A stretch of DNA of 64,000 nt from Pleodorina starrii (taxonomy: Eukaryota > Chlorophyta > Chlorophyceae > Chlamydomonadales > Volvocaceae): assembly GCA_030267565.1 (NCBI GenBank), contig BRXU01000055.1, forward strand, positions 279,501 through 343,500, written 5' to 3'. The translations under genes and the position numbers were made by a program. The notes below the pieces were generated by a model that made no database searches, was not told the DNA's origin, and saw only the letters and a program-made list of their open reading frames with translations. Positions 55,109 to 63,071 of this stretch are shown in pieces (the stretch's first letter is position 1; each line of letters opens with the position of its first letter).

Positions 55109-58100
55109 TCAGCTGAATGGATCCCCATGATCATCCAAACTGCGCTCTGCACACCTTACCCCAACAACGACCCACCTTGCCGAACGAGACCTCTTGTTCT
55201 CATCAATCCAGCAGTGCTTACTCTTGACTACCACCCCACCATTGTCGTGTTTTGAAGCAAAGAACTTTTTCGTCAATTCCGTAAACTCCTCCCTGCTTAC
55301 TGCCATCTTGCCATCTATGGCCCTGGTTTCCATGTACCGGCTGTACAGCTCCTTGATCGACAGCACGTCCTTTTTGTTGCCTGTCAGGTTTACGTTTTCA
55401 CCAAACCACTCGGCAAGAAAGTTGCTCGAGTCGGCGATGTCGGCCCTCCACTCTTTCATCGAGTCCGGGATTATGTCCAGGCCATTCTCATCGTAGTGAT
55501 CCAGCAGGATGTGGGCCAGAGCGGGTAGCCAATTTTCAAAGTTCATTTCGACGTCCTTGTTCATGGGGTATGTGTATTCCTCTTCGAGTTCTGGGTGCTG
55601 GCCGTGCTCGTCAACAGCCACAAACTTGGAGCGCATGGGGGCCACCACCATACGACCAAGGAATGCCTCGTCTGTGGCATCAAACTTGGGCGCGTCGTTT
55701 TCGTTGAAGATCAGCAAGAAGCCGGCTTGCCAGGTGAACTTGAACCAATCTCCACTGCCACACTTGCGCCCCTCAACGATCTCGCCTGCGCCACCTGTGT
55801 ACTGCTTGAGCATGGCCACGTCCAGCATCATGGTGTTCTTCAACTCCTCTGCCAGCAACAGCCGCTTGCCCTTGAAAGGTTCCAGCCCCGCATCATGCGA
55901 GTCCCTGTCCCGGTCGAATGCGCCTTTGCACACAAACTTGGTACTGGCCTTGGCGTAGTTGCTGAAGAAGCGACGAAACAGCCGTGCCACGGTGCTCTTT
56001 CCGTTGTTGCCTGCACGCCGGTCGGTCAGCACCAGGAACTTCTTGATCTTGCGACGTCCCGAGAGCAGGCTGGCCATGTAGGAGAGCACGATTCGGCGCT
56101 CGGATTCGACCGGGAAGATCTGCGCCAGGAAGCGCTCGACGGCGGGCCGCTTGGCCCGCGCCTCTTCCGGGTCGTATGCCCATTCCGCATGTGTCTGGAT
56201 CATGTCCTCTGGGGTCACCGGCCGGAACGTCCTTGTGCGCATGTCAATCAACCCGTTGTTGACTGTGAAGACGTCCACGTTTTCATTAAGCAGGTCATGA
56301 AAGCCTTCGTGGAGCACCTTGCGGGCCAGCATCTGGCGCATCTCACCGCCACCATGCCGCGTGTTGACGTATCGCCGATCAGCCTCCGTGAGTTTGTTGA
56401 TCATGAGCGCATCCGCAAAGGCGTCGACCACTGCGTTTTCCACAAAGGTGTTATGCACCTGGCGCCACCTGTTGGTCGCGGGGTCGCAATAGTAGAGTCC
56501 ATTGCAGTTGGCACTCTTGGCGTCTGGGCTGAAGCTCCAGCGCTGCTTGATGGTGGGATGCACACTCATCAGCGTGTTGATCAACGCCTCGTCGTCATGA
56601 CGCTCTTCTCTTGTCTGCTGTGGATTATTATTGTTGTTGATAATGACTTGCATGTTATTGACGAGGAGGAGGACGTTCCCCAGGTGCAGCCTCTCGTGCA
56701 GAGCGTTGCGTATGGATTCTGAGTATGCGTCCATGAGCACGTTGATTTTCTTGGTGGTCGTGACAGTGTTGGACAAGTTCATGTCCAGGAGAGCCACCTT
56801 GGCTGACCTCGCATTAGGGTTATGGAAATTAAGAATGTCAATCTGCGCCCTTGGCCCATCTTGCGAGGTAAACTTCACACTCTTGTCGCTCGGACGGGTT
56901 GTCACCCAGCTCATGCCGGCCCTGAAGTGCCTGTCAAAGCCCGCCAAATCACAGTCCACCACAGGGATGCCCATGTCGTCGGACTGGTGCAGGTACCCTA
57001 CACAGACCCCGTCGTGCATCAGCTTGAGTGTGTCGAGGTGCAGATGGACGACCTCGAGTCGTTGCCCCCCAGTGACGTTTGCCTTCAGGTCGAGGCATAG
57101 TACACGGCCGATGAGGTATGCGCGATCAACACAGACCTTCTCTGGATCCATTTCAAGGGCTTCCAGTATGGCTGCAATGGCATGTTTCGCATCTTCAGCA
57201 GAGACGTCGACTGCCGACCCAGGGTCCTTAGCCCCTAGCTCTGAGCTTCCATCAGCTACAACTCTGAGTTGAGCCCAAGCTTCTGGCGAGTCTTCTTTGG
57301 CCATGGCCCCGAGCGTGCCAAAGCGGTTGCCGGCTGCGTTGGGCACGAGCGACTGGATGTACCTGGACACACGTTCGCGGTCATACTTGGCCGGGTCGCG
57401 CTCTGAAAATGCGTGGATGATGTCGTCCCTGTCTTGATTGCTGTGGCCGCACTCGTGGCACACGTTGTTGATCGCAAAGACCACGGGGTGCCACGTAGCG
57501 TAATCATGTGCGCGTCTTTCGGACAGGAGCTCCAGGACTACGCGTCGCAGGGTGGCCAGCGGTATGAACTCGGGCCCACGCGTCGACGTCGCGGACGTCC
57601 GTGTGCGATTTGGCCCGCCGTGTTTCGATGCGAGGAAGAAATCCACAAACACGCTTGGCATCGGCAGGATGTCGTAGTCCCAGGGGGGCCTTATCCACGT
57701 CTTGCCGGGTGACGGCGGAACACTGATGGTCCCGGGGCACTTGCCGCCCTCGGGACCCGAGGTCCTGTGGTCTCGACACGTCTTCAGGTCAATATCGAGG
57801 TCGGCTCCAAACTGTCGCGCGCCGTCATACATTCCCGCCGCATCGCACTGGCTCGTGCGGCGAAAGTAAAAGTGTCGACCTTTGCGTGTGGCGCAGGCGG
57901 CGGTGCACTCAAATCCGAGCCCCTGCTCCTCCAGCGCTGTTGCGAGGTCCTTACAATCCACGTCCACGACGATGAGTCCCTCTGTGAGGCGCAGCAGGCA
58001 GCCGTCGACACCGTCCGTCTTCTCGCGGACGCAGACAGCCCCGCGGGCCCCTGCCCATGTGTCCCAGGTGTACTGGCCGTGCTTGTGCGGCCAGCGCGGC

Positions 58101-58336
58101 GCCTTGCCGTTGTCGCAAGCCGGCATGAGCACGCAGGCCGAGAAGTTCTCGCGCATGTAGCGCTCGAGCCTGCCGAGGTCCTGAGCATCGGCATCAGCAT
58201 CGGCATGACTGCCATCGGTGATGCTACTACTACTACCTATCCCTGCCATTGTCTCGAGCTCTACCTCTTTTGTAGGTCCCTTTCGGGAGGGAACCCTTGT
58301 TCTTATGTTCTTATGGGTTGGTTGCGAATGACCCAA
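55109..58336 (-). CDS. D5-like primase-polymerase / SF3 helicase
   Basis: 1075 codons; an inner start, MAGIGSSSSITDG, lies 29 residues in. The N-terminus is an archaeo-eukaryotic primase (prim-pol) domain: VVDVDCKD at about 119 (metal-binding acidic pair), RKGRHFYFRR at about 150, GADLDIDLKT. A D5-type region follows (WRQVHNTFVENAVVDAFADA, VFTVNNGLIDMRT), then the superfamily 3 helicase: Walker A GNNGKSTVARLF at about 778, Walker B GKRLLLAEELK at about 823, sensor LLIFNENDAP and FLGRMVVAPMRSKF at about 880-900. The tail has the D5 winged-helix-like segment TGNKKDVLSIKELYSRYME. This is the hallmark replication helicase-primase of nucleocytoplasmic large DNA viruses, working at viral forks. No intron. 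It is the intact parent of the adjacent pseudogene. Confidence 0.88.
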   Translation of the reverse strand: MGHSQPTHKNIRTRVPSRKGPTKEVELETMAGIGSSSSITDGSHADADADAQDLGRLERYMRENFSACVLMPACDNGKAPRWPHKHGQYTWDTWAGARGAVCVREKTDGVDGCLLRLTEGLIVVDVDCKDLATALEEQGLGFECTAACATRKGRHFYFRRTSQCDAAGMYDGARQFGADLDIDLKTCRDHRTSGPEGGKCPGTISVPPSPGKTWIRPPWDYDILPMPSVFVDFFLASKHGGPNRTRTSATSTRGPEFIPLATLRRVVLELLSERRAHDYATWHPVVFAINNVCHECGHSNQDRDDIIHAFSERDPAKYDRERVSRYIQSLVPNAAGNRFGTLGAMAKEDSPEAWAQLRVVADGSSELGAKDPGSAVDVSAEDAKHAIAAILEALEMDPEKVCVDRAYLIGRVLCLDLKANVTGGQRLEVVHLHLDTLKLMHDGVCVGYLHQSDDMGIPVVDCDLAGFDRHFRAGMSWVTTRPSDKSVKFTSQDGPRAQIDILNFHNPNARSAKVALLDMNLSNTVTTTKKINVLMDAYSESIRNALHERLHLGNVLLLVNNMQVIINNNNNPQQTREERHDDEALINTLMSVHPTIKQRWSFSPDAKSANCNGLYYCDPATNRWRQVHNTFVENAVVDAFADALMINKLTEADRRYVNTRHGGGEMRQMLARKVLHEGFHDLLNENVDVFTVNNGLIDMRTRTFRPVTPEDMIQTHAEWAYDPEEARAKRPAVERFLAQIFPVESERRIVLSYMASLLSGRRKIKKFLVLTDRRAGNNGKSTVARLFRRFFSNYAKASTKFVCKGAFDRDRDSHDAGLEPFKGKRLLLAEELKNTMMLDVAMLKQYTGGAGEIVEGRKCGSGDWFKFTWQAGFLLIFNENDAPKFDATDEAFLGRMVVAPMRSKFVAVDEHGQHPELEEEYTYPMNKDVEMNFENWLPALAHILLDHYDENGLDIIPDSMKEWRADIADSSNFLAEWFGENVNLTGNKKDVLSIKELYSRYMETRAIDGKMAVSREEFTELTKKFFASKHDNGGVVVKSKHCWIDENKRSRSARWVVVGVRCAERSLDDHGDPFS

Positions 58337-58462
58337 ACGCCATCTCGGTGCCTTCCTTCAAGGCGCGCTGCCAAGGGCAATATGTGGTGCGTGCGGACCA
58401 TGCCCATGGTGGTGTGGTGGTGTGATGGCTTCCTGCAAGGATGTCTCATGCTCACGTACAGG

Positions 58463-58542
58463 CAGGCTCCCAGACGAATAAGAAAAGGATCTAAAGGTTT
58501 CGTGATGACCTTAGATCCTTTTCTTATTCGTCTGGGAGCCTG
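58463..58542. mobile_element. Palindromic MITE family D, complete (80 bp)
   Basis: Perfect 32-bp arms starting CAGGCTCCCAGACGAATAAG with a 16-bp loop. Exact 8-bp target duplication CGTACAGG at 58455-58462 and 58543-58550. It lies upstream of the start of the primase gene. Confidence 0.92.
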
Positions 58543-58640
58543 CGTACAGGGTGCAGGGCGACTTGTGCGCCTGCTGCGCACCAGGTTCTCATTGAAAATA
58601 TAATGTAATGTCCGTCATTTCATGATATTAGAGTATCACA

Positions 58641-58730
58641 CAGGCTGGCTATCTTCCTGCAGAACCCTTAAGTCGAATAGAATAAAGTATCTATTCGACT
58701 TAAGGGTTCTGCAGGAAGATAGCCAGCCTG
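58641..58730. mobile_element. Palindromic MITE family A, complete (90 bp)
   Basis: Perfect 40-bp arms starting CAGGCTGGCTATCTTCCTGC, loop AATAAAGTAT. Exact 8-bp target duplication GTATCACA at 58633-58640 and 58731-58738. The last base of the right duplication is the A of the start codon of the RING gene, so the insertion falls within the 5' leader. Confidence 0.93.
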
Positions 58731-58737
58731 GTATCAC

Positions 58738-60483
58738 ATGGCTACCACCACTACTACCAACCATAACGAAGCGTCAACATGGGCAAAGCAGGCCACGGGC
58801 CTATTCCCTTCTTCATTTCCATCCCCCCACACCACTACTTCATCTTCATCTTCGCCCAACTATAGTAGTACACTTAACTTGAAGTTTTTTGAGGAGCACA
58901 TTGGTGCTGAGTACGTTCAGTGGTTACAGGATGTGGCGTCGTCTCCTTCGGACGCACAAAAGGTTTCGAGTATGATTATTGATAATCTGAAAACTTACAA
59001 CTTGGGGCATCGCATTAATAAGACACCTACGCCTGGGGGAGATGTAGTACCACCCAACAGCGTAGCTCAACTTAATATGTGTATCAGGATAGCTGAGGAG
59101 ATGTACGGTGGGGTGGGGGGCTCTTCTGCCCTACAACAACAGGTAGGGGGGTGTTTGCCTGCAAACACAGTGTTTGACATCGAACGTGACCTAGTCCGGA
59201 CTTTTGACAAAACATTGTTCAAGGCGACGGCGATTTATTTGTGTGGCATCGCCGCAGTAGTTTTGGCCGTGACTAATCCTATTCCTACTGGCATAATTCT
59301 CTACGCATGTCTACCACGCGTAGTAGAGATGTCCATGTATTTCAACATTGAGGTCAAGCGTATGCCATTTTCTGCAGCTGTGGCGATTCGTAAACGACAA
59401 ATCAGAGGTTTCTTAGAGGCGACGGCAAACTCAATTTCCGGTTTTGTGCGCTCTGTAGGAAAAAAAGCTACCGTGGCTTTTGGTCGAACCACCTCCCGTG
59501 TTCAGCCCACCTCGAGCTTCTTTCGAAATCCGCTCTACAAGGACGACGGCACTCTTCCTGTTGCAGCAACACGTCGAGCCTTTCGAGGCAAAGCCACCAC
59601 CGATTATCAACAAGAAACGGTTCATGGTGATGGCGGTGATGATGATGATGATGATGGCGATGTCTGTCCAGTATGTCTTGAAACGTATTCGTTATTACAT
59701 TACGTCTCACCAATTATATTACATTCCCCGTCAGAAATACCTCATACTGTGTGTACAAAATGCGCATATAACCTGGGTAAACAACAACGTGCACGGTGCC
59801 CCCTATGTAGATCCGACGTTAACATTATCTGCAAGGAGCGATCTGGAATGATGATTGTTAAAACGGACTACTCTTCAGAGACATATCTCCCGACAATTAC
59901 AGTCGAGAGTAAAGAGATACGGATATTCTATTTATGGAACTGTAAATGGGAGGATAAGATGAAATATAACATGCGGATGTGCATTGTACAAAAGAAAAAT
60001 AGACAGTACCAACATGCTAAATTTTTAAGTAATGAAGAAATTGATATTACATACAATGATGACGCTGAGGAAAGCATGCTGTTCGATAGTTTGTGGAAAG
60101 GTTTTGAGTGCGTTGTCAGTGTTCATTGGATGCAGAAGAAAGGTGGGAAAGTGTTTAGCTTTGATTTCGATGCACAAAAATTAAAGCTAGAACATGACCT
60201 GAATTGCACAACTAGGGAGCCCGAGTTTAAAGATTACGTATTGGGTGTTTTTAATGAACTTCGAAGCAAGTACAATAGCAGTATTATCGGAATAAGAACA
60301 ACACAAAGCGCAGGTTCTTCTGGGTCTCACAAATCCACAGCACGCGTAAATAAAGGCAAAGGCAAGGGCAAGAAGAGCGAGAGGAGCGAGAGGAGCGAGA
60401 AGAGCAAGAAGAGCGAGAGGAGCAAGAAGAGCAAGAAGAGCAAGAAGAAGAGCAAGAAGAGCAAGAGCACCTGGGTGTGCTGA
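58738..60483 (+). CDS. RING-finger protein with two hydrophobic segments
   Basis: 581 codons. Residues of about 160-205 carry hydrophobic stretches (TAIYLCGIAAVVLAVTNPIP, TGIILYACLP) that could anchor it in a membrane. An acidic run (GDDDDDDGD) at about 302 leads into a RING: CPVCLETY at about 310, HTVCTKCAYNL, ARCPLCRSD at about 354, the C3HC4 spacing of ubiquitin E3 ligases. The following 170 residues are unassigned. The last 50 are Lys/Ser repeats (KSERSKKSKKSKKKSKK) ending in WVC. Viral RING proteins often redirect host ubiquitination; that role is inference. Its start and stop codons are each touched by the target duplication of a palindrome. Confidence 0.72.
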   Translation: MATTTTTNHNEASTWAKQATGLFPSSFPSPHTTTSSSSSPNYSSTLNLKFFEEHIGAEYVQWLQDVASSPSDAQKVSSMIIDNLKTYNLGHRINKTPTPGGDVVPPNSVAQLNMCIRIAEEMYGGVGGSSALQQQVGGCLPANTVFDIERDLVRTFDKTLFKATAIYLCGIAAVVLAVTNPIPTGIILYACLPRVVEMSMYFNIEVKRMPFSAAVAIRKRQIRGFLEATANSISGFVRSVGKKATVAFGRTTSRVQPTSSFFRNPLYKDDGTLPVAATRRAFRGKATTDYQQETVHGDGGDDDDDDGDVCPVCLETYSLLHYVSPIILHSPSEIPHTVCTKCAYNLGKQQRARCPLCRSDVNIICKERSGMMIVKTDYSSETYLPTITVESKEIRIFYLWNCKWEDKMKYNMRMCIVQKKNRQYQHAKFLSNEEIDITYNDDAEESMLFDSLWKGFECVVSVHWMQKKGGKVFSFDFDAQKLKLEHDLNCTTREPEFKDYVLGVFNELRSKYNSSIIGIRTTQSAGSSGSHKSTARVNKGKGKGKKSERSERSEKSKKSERSKKSKKSKKKSKKSKSTWVC

Positions 60484-60484
60484 G

Positions 60485-60585
60485 CAGGGTTGCTATCTTC
60501 TTGAAAGACTTGGCAGACGCTGCATGGTGCAAAACATTTAGCTCCTGCAGTGTCTGCCAAGTCTTTCAAGAAGATAGCAACACTG
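60485..60585. mobile_element. Palindromic MITE family B (101 bp)
   Basis: Starts CAGGGTTGCTATCTTCTTG, ends GAAGATAGCAACACTG; arms about 41 bp with few mismatches. Exact 8-bp duplication GTGCTGAG at 60477-60484 and 60586-60593. The left duplication includes the TGA stop codon of the RING gene. Confidence 0.92.
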
Positions 60586-60600
60586 GTGCTGAGTGCCAAC

Positions 60601-60639
60601 CAGGCTGGCTATCTTCCTGCAGAAGCATTAAGTCGAATA
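60601..60639. mobile_element. Family A palindrome, left arm only
   Basis: CAGGCTGGCTATCTTCCTGC and on to AGTCGAATA with one change (AGCATTAAG for ACCCTTAAG). No second arm follows. The next 150 bp hold an inverted repeat CGAACACTAAT near 60647 and ATTAGTGTTCG near 60757. Confidence 0.75.
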
Positions 60640-60801
60640 CCGTGCGAACACTAATGTTTTTTTTTAAAACGGTTGCACTGGCGGCCGAACTTCGGATTCT
60701 GCTGCACTGACTTCAGTGTCTGCGCGTACACCACAACGTCTGACTTCCTAAAATAATTAGTGTTCGATGCTGTTGTGCCTCCTTGTGCGCTGTCGGAAAA
60801 T

Positions 60802-62565
60802 TTAGAGTTCTTTTGGCCCTCGCAAGTAAGTTGGCGGCGTGGCTTTTGGTGGAGGTCCTTCTATTCTGGTCTCAATCATAGGTCGTTCTTTGGCCTCTTG
60901 TGTTGGCTCTTCATTTGATGTGCAGGCACACTTGTCGTTGCGTGCGCTTTCAATCCCGTACATCATATGGATAGCTTCCATGTATGTCTCACGTGAGAAC
61001 AAATCTCGAGGAGCTGATGCATTACAATATTGGTCAAGGATGTCTACATGCCAACTTCTATCACGACACAACACACGGCCGAGAAGGATACCTTGATAGT
61101 CATTTACTACATTTTTGTCATATTTCCAGCCATAGTTATATAGTTCAACTTCAGAAAGTTCACTAGCGTATTCTTTTCTCAGCAGCAGCTTATCGAAATC
61201 AACCTCATCTATAACGTGTGATATTCTGAATGTGAAATCACCAATCGAATCAAGTTTCTTACTATAAGCAGATACGAGGATATAAAATGCTGATATATTG
61301 CTTGGAACATTTTTCAAATTTAGATAGGCAGCCTGGCCTCTGTTCTCTGTTATCTGTTCTCTGTTCTCCATGTGGAACGCATACCACTTACCCTTCGACT
61401 TATGCAGGTGGCTTAATCGATAATCACAAATCACAGTATTCACATTATACATAAAAGGTCCGTTTAATGTGTTGTCTAAGTCTTGATGGTGTTTGGACAA
61501 GATAGGTGCTCCGAACAAGGTGATGTCTAGGTATTGTTCAATCGATTGTCGTGGACCATTCCAGGTGCACTGTAATTTTATAATGTTGTCTAGATGTAGA
61601 CGGTCATCCTCTGGGCTTGGCAGGGGCTTGCTTTCACCAATTTTAAGGGGTGTTTGGGTCCCGTAGTGACCCTGTTTTTTTTGCGAGGGAAGTCGGCTTG
61701 AGTCAGGGCTGGGCGACATCCTAGTGATGACAGCGGGCGCCGAGTATGGTCGCGATCGCCCTGTCTGATCTTGGGATGCGGTCTTGTTACTGGAGGCCAT
61801 AGTGGTCGCGGTCGTTCTTCGCGGTCGGTTTGATACGGTCCTTGTCAGAACCGTTTTTGGATCTTGGTTGTTTTCATCCTGGGGTGGCGACTTGTGGTAA
61901 TGTTGTGGTCTACGCCACATTCTGCTGGTGTTCATACTTCTTGAGGAGCTACCATCAGGCATACTACCATCATGCTTGGGCAACCGATGCCGCATCGTTT
62001 TCCGAGGGGGGGTAGACGGTGGTAGAGGACGCCATGGCACAGATTGCGTGGGGTAATATTGTGGTGTTCCTACGACTGTGTTCATCCTGATGTTCATCCT
62101 TGGGGAGCTACCATCAGGCATACTACCATCATGCTTGGGCAACCGATGCCGCATCGTTTTCCGAGGGGGGGTAGACGGTGGTAGGGGGGGCCATTGCACA
62201 GATTGCTGTGCCTGTCGTCCTTGTAACAATCTTTGATGTATTTGCGGGAGTGCTGTCCCTTCATTATGCTGCCCTGCACGCATTGAAGGCGTCCGAGAGA
62301 AAATTCGGGGAAGAGAGGTCTTTGAACTTTGATTTCCCGATGGTACCTGTCGTCCTTGTGATGATTGATGTATTTGCGGGAGTGCTGTCCCTTCATTATG
62401 CGAGACGGGATTTGTGTTGTTGTTGATTTGTTGTTGTTTTTCTCTGGGTATGAGGGGGGGGAACTTAACACTGCTGGAGGGTGGAAGCGGGGGCGGGGAC
62501 CCTCCTTTACGCGATTTTTTCCCCCGTTTGTTGATCGATCTGGGTCTTGAGGTTTTTTTCCTCAT
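60802..62565 (-). CDS. TerD-like domain protein with repetitive N-terminus
   Basis: 587 codons. The first 330 residues are Pro/Ser/Arg-rich and disordered, with internal duplications: HNEGTALPQIHQ twice and PLPPSTPPRKTMRHRLPKHD twice. The C-terminal 230 residues resemble a TerD/stress-response domain: LQCTWNGPRQ, EQYLDITLFGA, NTVICDYRLSHL, AAYLNLKNVPSNISAFYILV, DFTFRISHVIDE, then ILLGRVLCRDRSWHVDILDQ. TerD domains bind calcium and occur in stress and phage-defence gene sets, and in some large DNA viruses. Acidic ligands are not all obvious, so function is open. Confidence 0.5.
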   Translation of the reverse strand: MRKKTSRPRSINKRGKKSRKGGSPPPLPPSSSVKFPPLIPREKQQQINNNTNPVSHNEGTALPQIHQSSQGRQVPSGNQSSKTSLPRIFSRTPSMRAGQHNEGTALPQIHQRLLQGRQAQQSVQWPPLPPSTPPRKTMRHRLPKHDGSMPDGSSPRMNIRMNTVVGTPQYYPTQSVPWRPLPPSTPPRKTMRHRLPKHDGSMPDGSSSRSMNTSRMWRRPQHYHKSPPQDENNQDPKTVLTRTVSNRPRRTTATTMASSNKTASQDQTGRSRPYSAPAVITRMSPSPDSSRLPSQKKQGHYGTQTPLKIGESKPLPSPEDDRLHLDNIIKLQCTWNGPRQSIEQYLDITLFGAPILSKHHQDLDNTLNGPFMYNVNTVICDYRLSHLHKSKGKWYAFHMENREQITENRGQAAYLNLKNVPSNISAFYILVSAYSKKLDSIGDFTFRISHVIDEVDFDKLLLRKEYASELSEVELYNYGWKYDKNVVNDYQGILLGRVLCRDRSWHVDILDQYCNASAPRDLFSRETYMEAIHMMYGIESARNDKCACTSNEEPTQEAKERPMIETRIEGPPPKATPPTYLRGPKEL

Positions 62566-62606
62566 CTCTATATCTTATTAGTTGGGTTAAATATGGACAG
62601 TATGCG

Positions 62607-62668
62607 CAGGGTTGTTACCTTATTACAAGACTTCGTTGGCAGACGCGGCAGGAGCTAATTATTTTGCA
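62607..62668. mobile_element. Family B palindrome, left part only
   Basis: CAGGGTTGTTACCTTATTAC and on through GGCAGACGCGGCAGGAGC to the loop. It is followed directly by the target duplication of a family C element; the right arm is absent. Confidence 0.75.
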
Positions 62669-62676
62669 CCTCCAGG

Positions 62677-62776
62677 CAGGGTGCGGGGCGATTTACAAGT
62701 CGCCAGAAAAGGACCTAAAGGTTGGCTATTGTCTTTAGGTCCTTTTCTGGCGACTTGTAAATCGCCCCGCACCCTG
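62677..62776. mobile_element. Palindromic MITE family C, complete (100 bp)
   Basis: Perfect 44-bp arms starting CAGGGTGCGGGGCGATTTAC with a 12-bp loop. Exact 8-bp target duplication CCTCCAGG at 62669-62676 and 62777-62784. It abuts a truncated family B copy. Confidence 0.93.
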
Positions 62777-62906
62777 CCTCCAGGTCCAGGGTAAGAGCCG
62801 CGCCACTTAATACGGTTCCATTACCGTAAATACGGAGCCCTTTGCCTGCTGCGCGACGACTCAGCTGGCCGTCTAGCATTATCCAGAATATCGAGGCACT
62901 CCTGGA

Positions 62907-63007
62907 CAGGGTTGCTATCTTCTTGAAAGACTTGGCAGACGCTGCATGAGCTAAATGTTTTGCATTATGCAGCGTCTGCCAAGTCTTTCAAGAAGATAGC
63001 AACCCTG
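62907..63007. mobile_element. Palindromic MITE family B, complete (101 bp)
   Basis: Perfect 41-bp arms starting CAGGGTTGCTATCTTCTTGA with a 19-bp loop. Exact 8-bp target duplication CTCCTGGA at 62899-62906 and 63008-63015. Confidence 0.94.
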
Positions 63008-63039
63008 CTCCTGGAGTTCCTGAACGAGGCACAGAAACT

Positions 63040-63071
63040 TTAGATTCTTTTCTTATTCGTCTGGGAGCCTG
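63040..63071. mobile_element. Family D palindrome, one arm, forming a gene end
   Basis: One 32-bp arm of family D with one change (TAGATTCTTTTC for TAGATCCTTTTC). Read on the minus strand it encodes the last residues GSQTNKKRI and the stop codon of the protease-like gene. Confidence 0.82.

Noticed and set aside
55595..56722. Long plus-strand open frame (375 codons) opposite the primase-helicase
   Set aside because: It is the reverse complement of the clearly recognisable helicase coding sequence and has no family features of its own.
57767..58603. Plus-strand frame of 278 codons overlapping the primase N-terminus
   Set aside because: Antisense to the primase domain, and it runs through a mobile palindrome.
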